This document shows, in pieces, positions 9,040 through 17,449 of a stretch of 44,866 nt of DNA; the stretch's first letter is position 1, and every line of letters starts with the position of its first letter. The stretch spans positions 1-44,866 of the forward strand of contig JAFRBB010000060.1 in the NCBI GenBank assembly GCA_017405085.1, read 5' to 3'. Under the pieces are notes generated by a model that saw nothing but the letters and a program-made list of their open reading frames with translations, did not search any database and was not told where the DNA came from. The position numbers and the translations under genes are program-made. The stretch comes from Eubacteriaceae bacterium. Lineage in GTDB: Bacteria; Bacillota; Clostridia; Eubacteriales; Eubacteriaceae.

Positions 9040-9051
9040 ATTCGGCCGAAT
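9040..9051. promoter_or_regulatory. perfect 12-base palindrome in the hypF leader
   Basis: ATTCGGCCGAAT is a perfect palindrome 49 bases upstream of the hypF start, within the predicted 5' leader. The left flank, AATGAATCATTC, resembles the head of repeat family 2, so this may be a remnant rather than an operator. Confidence 0.3.
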
Positions 9052-9189
9052 CAGATCTTAAATAACGATAAAGTGTCATCGAAACAAAAAGAAAAGCACA
9101 ATCCGCTCTCTCAATACGTAAATCAGTGACGTGATTAGCTTCGAATTATTTTTGCATCATGCTATCTGATCATCATCCAAACAAACCGT

Positions 9190-9218
9190 ATTTTATCTTA
9201 AACCGCCGGTCAAATCAA
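9190..9218 (-). promoter_or_regulatory. promoter of hypFE
   Basis: On the minus strand TTGATT (9218-9213) and TAAAAT (9195-9190) are 17 bases apart. A 6-base inverted repeat (GCCGGT / ACCGGC) flanks the -35 element. The 5' leader before the hypF ATG would be close to 190 bases; I see no known riboswitch in it. Confidence 0.6.
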
Positions 9219-9280
9219 CGACGAAAAAATGATACCGGCATCACGAAGTGTTTTAACCATGGTTTATGTTGTTAAAAAAG

Positions 9281-9322
9281 AAAAGACTCTCAAAACGGGA
9301 CATTCGTTTTAGAGAGTCTTTT
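9281..9322 (-). terminator. rho-independent terminator of the McrB-like/membrane protein unit
   Basis: A long stem (AAAAGACTCTCAAAACG at 9281-9297 paired with 9305-9322, one bulged base) is followed on the minus strand by a T-rich run. It lies 31 bases after the stop of the membrane protein gene. The plus-strand side also ends in T residues, so it could act in both directions. Confidence 0.85.
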
Positions 9323-9352
9323 TTGTTAAACAGTTTTTATTCGATTGCCTGT

Positions 9353-9742
9353 TTATTCGGCATCATCGGTTTTTGTTTCTTCAGAAACAGTTTGCGGCTG
9401 ATCATTGTCATCATTTTCATCGTTGTCGTCCGCTTCTGATCTGGTCGTGATCACAGCTTGTTTTTCTTCTTGAGCTTTATGAGGCAGCCCGCGTTCCAAC
9501 ACATCGATGATGTAGCCCGCTGCAGCAAGCAACGCCGCATACACAATATACATGGAGACACTTTGTGCGAAATAGCCCATAAACGTACCGGCAATCTGCA
9601 CAAACCCGCTGATATAACTGGCCTGAACCATCTGGCCAATATAGGTGCCAATGCTAAACATCATGTAAATGGCATAAATCATCAGCAAAACAGCACATAC
9701 ATACAAAACAATCGGTTTCCAACCAAGTCTTTTTCTGTTCAT
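9353..9742 (-). CDS. small membrane protein with acidic cytosolic or external tail
   Basis: I do not recognise a family. The 129-aa product begins with a basic stretch (MNRKRLGWK), then two hydrophobic helices at about residues 11-32 and 58-82 separated by a polar/aromatic loop, and ends in a highly acidic, low-complexity tail of about 40 residues (ADDNDENDDND and on). GGAGAA lies upstream of the ATG. It follows the McrB-like gene by 94 bases in the same direction and is followed directly by a strong terminator, so the two probably form one transcript. A membrane anchor or partner for the McrB-like protein is a guess from this arrangement; both proteins also share Asp/Glu-rich tracts. Confidence 0.7.
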   Translation of the reverse strand: MNRKRLGWKPIVLYVCAVLLMIYAIYMMFSIGTYIGQMVQASYISGFVQIAGTFMGYFAQSVSMYIVYAALLAAAGYIIDVLERGLPHKAQEEKQAVITTRSEADDNDENDDNDQPQTVSEETKTDDAE

Positions 9743-9836
9743 TTTATAAGATTCTCCTTTTATAATTTCATTGGACTTAGTCTAACTTTGAAATCTTAAA
9801 TCTGAATATAATTTTTGATGCTTTTTCAAAAAACCA

Positions 9837-12800
9837 TTAAGAAATGGTTTTCCAAAATGAGATTTCCCCATATCGTTCAAAATAACGCGCCATTTGAGAA
9901 AGCTTTAACGCGCATCGGGGAAATAGTCCGCCGTTGCCGTCATAGGACTTGATCGCTTCATCATTTTGGGTGCCGGCACAGATTTTAAACAAGTCGATGA
10001 GCACCGCTTCGGTTTCATCGTGACGGCCTTTGATCCTCGGCAGGAGTTTTTGCGACAAAGCATAATCGAGTCCCTTTTCCTGGGTCATGGCGCCGGTTTC
10101 AGCGTTGAAATACAAGTAATAACCGATTTCGTCGCGAACATGAACGCCGATTTGGGCACCGGCTTTGCTCAAGATACCGTTCATTGCGTCAAGTAATGTC
10201 ACCACTTCGGTAATCATTTTGCGGTGATCCGTAATTTGAATCAGGTTTTTATTCAGAGGTTTAAAGAAATCAGAAGTAACCGCATTGACCTTCGGTAATG
10301 AATTCGGAGCGGGTTTTAATTGAAGTGACGGATAACCGATCTCGATCACGGTGGCCGCGTCAATTAACCGGGAGCTCATTTCCCCTTTAATGTTGTCCGC
10401 GCTGATTGTTCCGAATAAATGCAAATTTTCCGGAAGGCGAAGATCGCCGTAATAGGCATAGGCTTCGGCATCGCTTCCAAATCGTTCCTTCCCGCACAGG
10501 ATATCCGTCTGCCATATTCCTTTGCGAAGACGTCTGCTTCCGATGGCGGAAAGAACATCCGCAAAGTAGTTTTCCGCGGGCACAAGCCCCATTTCTTCAA
10601 AGCAGAGGAAATAAGGTTTATCCGGATTTTCTGTCGCTCTCGCTGCCGTTTCCAAAAGGATGCCGGGAATAAAAACATCGTTTTTGCCGACTTTTCCCAA
10701 AACAGCGTCACTGTTTTGCCATTCGGTTCTGACCGGCACACTCACGAAACGTCTGTTATCTTCGTCAGCGCCAAGAGCCTCGGCGAATAAACGCAGAAAT
10801 TGCATCATGCCATTACCGGCGACACCGGTTAAAATTACAAGCGGATCGGATTTGATGCTTAGGAATAAATTCATGACATCAGAGGCGTCCACATTATAGC
10901 CTTCAGCGGAAATATATGACGAAACTTGTCTAAGCGTCCCTGACACATCGCTTGTGGCGTCAATCAGTGTTTCCTCGACAAAGAGATCATCATGACGATT
11001 TACTTCCGGCTTGTTATCATCGGCGTTTTTTTCTGTCTGAGTTTCAGCACTTTTTTGAGCCGCGAGCAGCACTTTTTGAAGTTCGATTAAATCTTCTTTC
11101 GTGAGACCGGTACCGACGACCTGAACGCTCCCGCCTGTCATGACAGGCGTCCCGGAAGCCGTTTTAGCGCGTTTTCTGGACTTTTTGGCTTGATCTTTCC
11201 CGGAACGAATGGCTGAAATCGCGGAAATCAGCACGTTATCTTCGTCATTGGCGGCATCGGCTTTTTTGTTTTCTTCAGAAGGCTGTGTTTTGGACGGTTT
11301 AGATGCTTCGCCAGATGTATCATTTTCGGGTTTTATATCGTCGGATGATTCCGTTTTTTCATCCACAGGTTCTGTTTCATTTTCGTTTGATTCTTCAGAT
11401 TCTTTCGCTGGTTCATTGTCTTTGTCGGTCTCTGCCTCATCTTCGGAAGCGTCTTCATTTTCGGGCGCGTCATCGGATGACTCCCCGGTGTCTTGTTCAT
11501 CGGCTTCTGTTTCGACTTCTGGTTCTTCAGGCTCTTCCTCCACGGCGCTCGGATCTTCCTTCAGCACACAACGTGCGTAATAGGTGTTGTAAATTTCGAG
11601 CATTTCGGCAAGATCGGTTTCGAGCACGTTATCCGCCGGCACTTCACCATAATATTCTCTGAAAAAGGCAATCCCTTGGATGTATCTGGGATCTTTGAGA
11701 TCAATATGTTTTTCGTCATCGTCAAAAGAACCGGGATTGACGGTTTCTCGAATTTCGGCAACAACGGGCGCAAGCTTGTCGGCAACGGCGCGGTGCAAAG
11801 CCTCATCGGTATCGGGATTTTCATTTTTAATGATGTCATTCTCTATGCTTTTGTACCCGACACACAGGGCAAGGTAAAGCTTACGATCATCCTTATTGAG
11901 TAAATATTTAATGGCGACACCGGTATTTGCGAAGCGAGAAATACGTTTGTCGACAATTTCAATCCACGGAATTTCCGCCCATTCATCGGTACCGGCATAT
12001 CCGATCACCTTAAATTGGTTCGGCGGCATGACCGAAAGTCCTTCAATGGCACCGGGAATCGCATCGGTGAGCACATCTTTAAAGGAATAGCGAAAATCTT
12101 TGGTGAAAAAGCTCGCGTATTGATCGACCAGTGTTTGCAGATTTTCCCGAAGGCCGGGGCCGTCTAAACGTCCGAAATAATAATCGAGTTTGGTATCGAG
12201 CAATTCAAGAATGAGTTGTTTGTCATCGGTATTGAGATCGTCTCCCAACGCGCGGTCCATGGTGAAATAGAAATGATCGTCAATGGTTTCCATGGATAAA
12301 AAACCGGCTTCGGAAAACTTGATATAAGGACCATCCATTAAAAAGGACAAGATCGCATCAAGTCCGGCTGTCCCCACATCTTCAATGGTTTTTTCCGCGT
12401 TTCGGTCTTGATCTTTGTTGTCGGCAATTCGCCCTTTATAGTATTTTTGGACGTTGGCAGCGACCATAAAGACATCGGCTCGCCAACGGTTGTCCGCTTC
12501 GTTAAAATAGTATTTTAAGAAGGTTAAATCGTAGGAATCTCTGAAATTAAGCAAAGATTTTCCCGGTCCGATAAAATCGAAAAGACTTTGTTTTAACGTG
12601 AGCGCCTCATCGCTGGGAAGCACCATTTTGATCGCGAACTCAGATTCTTCGAGTTTTTCGATGACAAAATAGGGTTGTTCCTCTTTTTTTCGGTCATCCC
12701 ATTCGGAAGACGGCGTTGCGAAAAAATCCTCATAATCGGGAAACAGATTAATAAATTTACGCGAAAGCGCTTTACTCCAGGATAAGGTAAAACCGGTATC

Positions 12801-13007
12801 GAAGGATTCGCTTTCGAGATATGAAGGATATTCCCGCCCCTCAAACAGAAACATGACGCGTTTTTCCCGTCTGTCACATCCGAAATATTCCATTAACTGG
12901 TCGGGTATGCGGACAGTGCCTTCGCGAAACATATCCATCTCCGACATGACGGAAACTTCATAATCATTCAGCACTTTCCAATTATCAATTCCAAATAGTT
13001 TTAGCAT
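9837..13007 (-). CDS. McrB-like AAA+ protein with DUF3578 domain and degenerate nucleotide-binding motifs
   Basis: The 1056-aa protein has four parts. Residues 1-275 are of unknown family. Residues 280-390 match the McrB-type N-terminal domain DUF3578 (FKVIGYAGTDEWAEIPWIEI is the diagnostic stretch). Residues 484-590 are an acidic low-complexity linker, followed by a basic patch (KKSRKRAK). Residues 702-900 are the McrB-family AAA+ domain. In that domain Walker A, normally GxxGTGKS/T, reads GVAGNGMMQF (728-737), with Lys and Ser/Thr both replaced; Walker B reads CFEEMGL instead of the usual LDEMNL. The Arg-rich MSSRLIDAATVIEI segment remains. No McrC gene is adjacent. Known McrB proteins are GTPases that feed McrC nuclease; here nucleotide hydrolysis is doubtful. 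Start ATG follows GAGGGAA. Confidence 0.8.
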   Translation of the reverse strand: MLKLFGIDNWKVLNDYEVSVMSEMDMFREGTVRIPDQLMEYFGCDRREKRVMFLFEGREYPSYLESESFDTGFTLSWSKALSRKFINLFPDYEDFFATPSSEWDDRKKEEQPYFVIEKLEESEFAIKMVLPSDEALTLKQSLFDFIGPGKSLLNFRDSYDLTFLKYYFNEADNRWRADVFMVAANVQKYYKGRIADNKDQDRNAEKTIEDVGTAGLDAILSFLMDGPYIKFSEAGFLSMETIDDHFYFTMDRALGDDLNTDDKQLILELLDTKLDYYFGRLDGPGLRENLQTLVDQYASFFTKDFRYSFKDVLTDAIPGAIEGLSVMPPNQFKVIGYAGTDEWAEIPWIEIVDKRISRFANTGVAIKYLLNKDDRKLYLALCVGYKSIENDIIKNENPDTDEALHRAVADKLAPVVAEIRETVNPGSFDDDEKHIDLKDPRYIQGIAFFREYYGEVPADNVLETDLAEMLEIYNTYYARCVLKEDPSAVEEEPEEPEVETEADEQDTGESSDDAPENEDASEDEAETDKDNEPAKESEESNENETEPVDEKTESSDDIKPENDTSGEASKPSKTQPSEENKKADAANDEDNVLISAISAIRSGKDQAKKSRKRAKTASGTPVMTGGSVQVVGTGLTKEDLIELQKVLLAAQKSAETQTEKNADDNKPEVNRHDDLFVEETLIDATSDVSGTLRQVSSYISAEGYNVDASDVMNLFLSIKSDPLVILTGVAGNGMMQFLRLFAEALGADEDNRRFVSVPVRTEWQNSDAVLGKVGKNDVFIPGILLETAARATENPDKPYFLCFEEMGLVPAENYFADVLSAIGSRRLRKGIWQTDILCGKERFGSDAEAYAYYGDLRLPENLHLFGTISADNIKGEMSSRLIDAATVIEIGYPSLQLKPAPNSLPKVNAVTSDFFKPLNKNLIQITDHRKMITEVVTLLDAMNGILSKAGAQIGVHVRDEIGYYLYFNAETGAMTQEKGLDYALSQKLLPRIKGRHDETEAVLIDLFKICAGTQNDEAIKSYDGNGGLFPRCALKLSQMARYFERYGEISFWKTIS

Positions 13008-13043
13008 GGGTTCCCTCGTTTGTTGATTATTTGTTTTTTATCT

Positions 13044-13049
13044 ATTGTA
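13044..13049 (-). promoter_or_regulatory. extended -10 promoter element of the McrB-like unit
   Basis: On the minus strand TG-T-TACAAT (TACAAT at 13049-13044) sits 37 bases upstream of the ATG. No good -35 is visible at the right spacing, so this is a weak call. Confidence 0.4.
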
Positions 13050-13071
13050 ACATGACCTGCGCAAAAAATAC

Positions 13072-13114
13072 AGAAAAGCCGCACCGGAAATATATTCCGG
13101 AACGGCTTTTTTTA
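13072..13114 (-). terminator. rho-independent terminator after ptsH
   Basis: A GC-rich stem (AAAAGCCG..CCGGAA paired with TTCCGG..CGGCTTTT) lies right after the ptsH stop. It is flanked by T runs in both directions, but only the minus strand has an upstream gene. It separates ptsH from the McrB-like gene. Confidence 0.85.
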
Positions 13115-13123
13115 AATGTTTTT

Positions 13124-13381
13124 TTAAAGATTGTTTTTGAAGAACGCTTCGAGTTCCGTGATGACGGAATCTTCGTCTGCGCCTTCTGCCCGAACCGTTA
13201 CGGTGTCGCCGCTTTTGGCGCCAAGGCCCATCACGGAAAGCATGCTTTTGGCGTTAGCGGTTTTTTCCGCTTTTACGATACTAACTTCGGAAGCATAGGG
13301 CTGTGCCTGTTTGACTAGAAGACCAGCGGGTCTTGCGTGAATGCCTGCGGGATCAGTAATGGTATAAGTAAATTCTTTCAT
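13124..13381 (-). CDS. ptsH: phosphocarrier protein HPr
   Basis: HPr carries phosphate from enzyme I to the sugar-specific EIIA domains and, in Firmicutes, is also phosphorylated on serine for carbon catabolite control. The 85-aa product has the active His15 in GIHARPAG and the regulatory Ser in KSMLSVMGL at residues 45-53, both intact. It lies 70 bases after fruA and carries its own promoter, so it can be read with the fructose operon or alone. Enzyme I (ptsI), often adjacent, is not here. GGAGAA precedes the ATG. Confidence 0.95.
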   Translation of the reverse strand: MKEFTYTITDPAGIHARPAGLLVKQAQPYASEVSIVKAEKTANAKSMLSVMGLGAKSGDTVTVRAEGADEDSVITELEAFFKNNL

Positions 13382-13411
13382 TGGGTTCTCCTTTGTGCCG
13401 ATTTTAATAAT

Positions 13412-13439
13412 ATTTTATCATGATTTCCAAAGGAATCAA
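13412..13439 (-). promoter_or_regulatory. promoter of ptsH
   Basis: TTGATT (13439-13434) and TAAAAT (13417-13412) are 16 bases apart on the minus strand, and the -10 is preceded by TG plus one base. It begins 12 bases after the fruA stop, and no terminator hairpin is seen between fruA and ptsH. Confidence 0.55.
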
Positions 13440-13451
13440 GAAAAAATCAAT

Positions 13452-15416
13452 TTATTTTTTCAAACCGGATTCTTCGGGCGAAAGGGGTTTTTTCAAGACC
13501 GCCAACAGGGCCATGCCAACGATGGAACCGGCAAGCAGCGCAACCACATACATAAGCGGATTCGACACGACCGGGAAGACGAAGATCCCGCCGTGAGGCG
13601 CGCGAAGACCGCAACCGAAAAGCATGGAGAGCGCGCCCGCTACCGCAGATCCCGCAATGCAGGAAGGTAAGACACGGGTGGGATCCGACGCTGCGAAAGG
13701 AATGGCGCCTTCTGTGATGAACGAAAGTCCCATGATGTAGCATGAGATACCGGATTGACGTTCACGGACGGTAAAGCGGTTTTTGAAGAATGTCGTACAA
13801 AGGGCAATTGCCAGAGGCGGAACCATCCCGCCGACCATGACGGCCGCCATGATGTCGAATTGACCTTCCGCAAGCATAGCTGTCCCGAAAAGATAAGCCG
13901 CTTTATTGAAGGGGCCACCCATATCGATGGCCATCATGCCGCCGAGCACAAGACCGAGCACAACTTTCATGCTGCCGAGGGATTGAAGCCCAGCACTGAG
14001 CATTGTATTAAGCCATGCGATAGGAATATTAATAAGGCACATAATTACACTGATAAGCAAAATACCGAAAAACGGATAAATCAGTGTCGGCTTAATACCT
14101 TCAAGAGATTCAGGTAGATGTGATGCCACTTTTTTCAGCCAATTAACAAGGTAACCAGCAATAAATCCAGCTGCCATCGCACCCAAGAATCCAGCGGAAA
14201 CAAGTACATCCGGATCGGAAACGAAACCTTGTTGGAGCGAGAAGACATAACCCATTTTGGCAATATAACCACCAACAAAACCGACAGCCAAACCAGGACG
14301 ATCAGCGATAGACATCGCGATAAATCCGGCAAGAACAGGTAACATGAAACCGAACGCCGCATTCCCAGCCGTGTTGAAAAAGGCAGCGAGAGGTGTATTG
14401 CTTCCGAAAGAAGCTGCTGGTTCCGGATTGTCAAGTAGGAAAGAAATGGCCATTAAAATCCCACCGCCAATAACGAAAGGCAGCATGTGGGAAACACCAT
14501 TCATTAAGTCTTTATATACACGACGACCAGCGCTTTCTTTTTCGTCAGAACCACCCGCTTCGACAGATTCGCTACCATCATTATGATAAATCGGAGCTTC
14601 ACCGTTACGAATTTTATTAATAAGTTCTTCGGGTTTGTGAATACCGTCAGCAACTTTGGTCTGAAGGACGGGTTTACCGTCAAAACGGGCCATCGGTACT
14701 TTTTTGTCACAAGCCACAATGATCCCTTTACACGCCGCGATTTCATCAGCGGTCAATTCATTTTTTACACCGCCGGATCCATCGGTTTCAACCTTGATGG
14801 CAACGCCCATCTTCTTCCCTTTTTCTTCAAGAGCTTCAGCGGCCATATAGGTATGAGCGATTCCTGTAGGACAAGCGGTGACCGCCAAAACTTCAAAGCC
14901 ATCGGATACGGCTTCAGAAGCTGATGATTCTTCAACGGCAATTTCTTCTTCACCGAATTTTTCAGTTTCTTTCGCATCGATGAGTTTTAAAAAGGATTCT
15001 TTATCACTTGCCTCAATCAAATCTTTTCGGAAGGATTCATCCATTAACATCATTGACAGCCGTTGAAGCATTTCAATATGTGTATTATTGGCCTCTTTCG
15101 GAACGGCAATCATGAATAAAAGATTGGCGGGTTGTCCGTCCATCGATTCGTATTCCGTTCCTTCTTTGACAACCATCGCTGCCAAACCGGCTTTTATTAC
15201 CGCTTCGGATTTCCCATGAGGAATGGCGATTCCCTCTCCGATACCGGTGGTACTTTCTTCTTCACGTTTAAGGACAGCCTGTTCGTATTCGGCTTTATCC
15301 TTCAAATTACCGGTTTTTGCCATTAGTTCAACCATTGTATGAATGGTTTCTTTTTTTGAGCCCGGTTTGCCGCCCAGCTCTATTCCCTCTTTTTTGAGAA
15401 GATCGGTTATTCGCAT
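13452..15416 (-). CDS. fruA: PTS fructose transporter, fused EIIABC
   Basis: This membrane permease imports fructose and phosphorylates it to fructose 1-phosphate. About 654 aa: EIIA at residues 1-150 with the phospho-His in GIAIPHGKS, EIIB around 175-275 with the phospho-Cys in VTACPTGIAHTYMA, and EIIC from about 300 with many hydrophobic helices and the substrate region GPFNKAAY. Three ATG codons stand in a row at 15422, 15419 and 15416; the site AAGGAGG ends one base before the first, so the third, seven bases away, is the likely start. It is the last gene of fruR-fruK-fruA and lies 46 bases from fruK. Confidence 0.94.
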   Translation of the reverse strand: MRITDLLKKEGIELGGKPGSKKETIHTMVELMAKTGNLKDKAEYEQAVLKREEESTTGIGEGIAIPHGKSEAVIKAGLAAMVVKEGTEYESMDGQPANLLFMIAVPKEANNTHIEMLQRLSMMLMDESFRKDLIEASDKESFLKLIDAKETEKFGEEEIAVEESSASEAVSDGFEVLAVTACPTGIAHTYMAAEALEEKGKKMGVAIKVETDGSGGVKNELTADEIAACKGIIVACDKKVPMARFDGKPVLQTKVADGIHKPEELINKIRNGEAPIYHNDGSESVEAGGSDEKESAGRRVYKDLMNGVSHMLPFVIGGGILMAISFLLDNPEPAASFGSNTPLAAFFNTAGNAAFGFMLPVLAGFIAMSIADRPGLAVGFVGGYIAKMGYVFSLQQGFVSDPDVLVSAGFLGAMAAGFIAGYLVNWLKKVASHLPESLEGIKPTLIYPFFGILLISVIMCLINIPIAWLNTMLSAGLQSLGSMKVVLGLVLGGMMAIDMGGPFNKAAYLFGTAMLAEGQFDIMAAVMVGGMVPPLAIALCTTFFKNRFTVRERQSGISCYIMGLSFITEGAIPFAASDPTRVLPSCIAGSAVAGALSMLFGCGLRAPHGGIFVFPVVSNPLMYVVALLAGSIVGMALLAVLKKPLSPEESGLKK

Positions 15417-15462
15417 CATCATACCTCCTTAAAATGATTGCAGTATACTAACCTTTATATTA

Positions 15463-16365
15463 TTATAAACTGTTCAAAATGGCCCGTACCTCTTCACCGG
15501 TAGCAAGGTTATCTGAAAATGCGCTTGCGCTGCCGGCGGAAAGTCCCATAAGAAATGCCTTTTCCATATTTCCGGATTGACTATAGCCGGTAATAAATCC
15601 GGCAACCATGGAATCACCGGCTCCGACGGAATTTTTTACTTTTCCAATCGGTGCTGCGTGTCGCATGACTTGACCGTCTTCAGTAAGAAGCATCGCGCCG
15701 TCTCCGGCCATCGAGACCAAAACATTCCTGGCGCCTTTTTCCTGTAATTTTTTTGCATACATCGCGATTTCTTCATCGGAAGAAAGGGTGACGCCGAAAA
15801 TTTCGCCAAGTTCATGATTATTCGGTTTAATTAAAAAGGGATGGTACTTTAGCACATTGACAAGCAGATCTTTCGTGGCATCAACAATGATTTGAATGTC
15901 TTTGTCTTGAAGTCTTGCCATGATGCGCTCATAACTATCACTCGGCATTGTCGAAGGAATACTGCCGGCTAGGACGAGAACATCTCCATCATGAAGGTTG
16001 TCGAGTTTTTGATAAAGCTTTTCCAAATCGCCGTCTGAAATCACCGGTCCCAACCCATTGATTTCCGTTTCTTCGTCCGAACGAAGTTTGACATTAATAC
16101 GGGACAGACCATTCTCAATGTGGATAAAGTCCGAGCGTACACCGTAATCTGCCAAACGGGCTTCAATTTCCGAGCCGATAAAACCTGCCGTAAATCCGAG
16201 CGCTACACTTTGAAGTCCAAGATTGCTTAAAACAATTGACACATTGATCCCTTTTCCGCCGGGAAAGAGCAACTCCGCGTTTGTGCGGTTGACCGTTCCG
16301 GCTTCAAAATGATCAACGCTGACAATATAATCCAGCGATGGATTAAACGTGACCGTGTAGATCAT
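15463..16365 (-). CDS. fruK: 1-phosphofructokinase
   Basis: FruK phosphorylates fructose 1-phosphate to fructose 1,6-bisphosphate with ATP, feeding glycolysis. The 300-aa PfkB-family protein shows NPSLDYI at the start, the GGKGINVS substrate motif near residue 37, and the anion-hole/catalytic motif NSVGAGDSMVAGF near residue 247. It overlaps the end of fruR by 23 bases, so its ATG lies inside the regulator gene and translation is probably coupled. Tagatose-6-phosphate kinase is the nearest alternative, but the operon context settles it. Confidence 0.94.
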   Translation of the reverse strand: MIYTVTFNPSLDYIVSVDHFEAGTVNRTNAELLFPGGKGINVSIVLSNLGLQSVALGFTAGFIGSEIEARLADYGVRSDFIHIENGLSRINVKLRSDEETEINGLGPVISDGDLEKLYQKLDNLHDGDVLVLAGSIPSTMPSDSYERIMARLQDKDIQIIVDATKDLLVNVLKYHPFLIKPNNHELGEIFGVTLSSDEEIAMYAKKLQEKGARNVLVSMAGDGAMLLTEDGQVMRHAAPIGKVKNSVGAGDSMVAGFITGYSQSGNMEKAFLMGLSAGSASAFSDNLATGEEVRAILNSL

Positions 16366-17113
16366 TTCCGACCTCCAAAATATTTGTTTTTTCCTGATAC
16401 TGGGAATCGACGATACGTTCGGTGATGATTTGCGCGTCTTTTAATGCTGCAAATTCAACCGGTGTCACGCGGTTAAATTTTGATGAATCCGCTAAAACAT
16501 AGGCATCTTTGCATCGAGCCATGGCTTTTCGCTTAACAGATGCTTCCTCCGGATTAGGTGTTGTAAAACCGACTTCAGGATCAATGCCGTTTGTGCCGAA
16601 AAAGCCGCAGGTAAAATGATATTGCTTAAGCATCTCCAAAGTTTGCGTGCCGACAATTGCCTCTGTCTCATGCCTGACTCGTCCCGGCAGAACCATAACG
16701 GAAAAACCTTTTTTGCTGAGTTTTTTTGCATGTAAAAGACCATTTGTGACAAAAGAGGCTTTTGTTGGTGTTAAAGCATCAATAAGAGCTTCCGTTGTCG
16801 TCCCGGCATCAATGAAAATAAAATCATCGGGTTTGATCAATGTTGCCGCAAAAGCGCCGATCATCTTTTTTTCTTTATCATACTGCGCGTATTTAAAGAC
16901 CATATCGTTTTCTGAAGTTGTGAAAACAGACGTCGAAAGCGCTGCCGCGCCGCCCCGTATTTTTCTGAGCTTACCGCGCTCCGCAAGCAAAGTGATGTCT
17001 CTTCGAACCGTGGATTCCGATGTTTTTAATCTTTTTGTCAACTCGGAGATCGTGACGGTTTTGTGTTGACGGAGATAATCTAAAATGATGGTATATCTTT
17101 CTTCGGTTAACAT
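16343..17113 (-). CDS. fruR: DeoR-family transcriptional regulator of the fructose operon
   Basis: DeoR-type regulators bind DNA through an N-terminal winged helix-turn-helix and sense a sugar phosphate, here probably fructose 1-phosphate, in a C-terminal domain with an isomerase-like fold. The 256-aa protein shows ERYTIILDYLRQHKTVTIS then SESTVRRDITLLAERGKL (HTH, residues 5-55), and the sensor signs DAGTTTEAL, LADSSKF and ITE. The ATG at 17113 follows CGGAGGG. It is first in fruR-fruK-fruA and is likely autoregulated. Confidence 0.92.
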   Translation of the reverse strand: MLTEERYTIILDYLRQHKTVTISELTKRLKTSESTVRRDITLLAERGKLRKIRGGAAALSTSVFTTSENDMVFKYAQYDKEKKMIGAFAATLIKPDDFIFIDAGTTTEALIDALTPTKASFVTNGLLHAKKLSKKGFSVMVLPGRVRHETEAIVGTQTLEMLKQYHFTCGFFGTNGIDPEVGFTTPNPEEASVKRKAMARCKDAYVLADSSKFNRVTPVEFAALKDAQIITERIVDSQYQEKTNILEVGNDLHGHV

Positions 17114-17134
17114 GTTCTTCCCTCCGATATATTC

Positions 17135-17163
17135 ACAATAGCATCATTTTTTGTCATTGTCAA
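17135..17163 (-). promoter_or_regulatory. promoter of fruRKA with repeated TGAC boxes
   Basis: A perfect TTGACA (17163-17158) and TATTGT (17140-17135) are 17 bases apart on the minus strand, 22 bases before the fruR ATG. The boxes AAAATGACG, ACAATGACA and AAAATGATG follow each other from about 17178 through the spacer to 17140. They may be FruR operators; that is inference. Confidence 0.75.
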
Positions 17164-17390
17164 TCAAAATACGTCATTTTACTCCATTGTGTAAAATTTC
17201 ATTATATTCATAATTGGTTGGTGATATCTTTCCTTATTATCTTAAAATTCGACGGAATAATAAGACTGATAACAAAGTGAATGACGATTCATTTCCAATT
17301 CTTAAAAATGACTGAAGATGATTGATTTATCTTTTGACGCCTTTTAATTTTCCCTCACTTATATGTTTCTTAGAATCATCGTGATATTAT

Positions 17391-17414
17391 AAAAAAAAGA
17401 CGCTCAAAAGCGTC
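17391..17414 (-). terminator. rho-independent terminator after the JAB-like gene
   Basis: A six-base stem GACGCT / AGCGTC with a four-base loop is followed on the minus strand by eight T residues. It lies 36 bases after the stop at 17450 and closes the long operon. Between it and the fruR promoter (17164-17390) the DNA is AT-rich, and I see no gene. Confidence 0.8.
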
Positions 17415-17449
17415 ATGTCATACAATATTTTTATCTATAAGCCTGTCAC

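Noticed and set aside
9196..9280. Riboswitch or T-box in the hypF leader
   Set aside because: Apart from a short inverted repeat near the -35 element I see no conserved riboswitch core or T-box sequence.
11209..11580. Ser-rich plus-strand open frame
   Set aside because: It is the complement of the acidic linker of the McrB-like gene; the Ser bias follows from Glu/Asp codons on the other strand.
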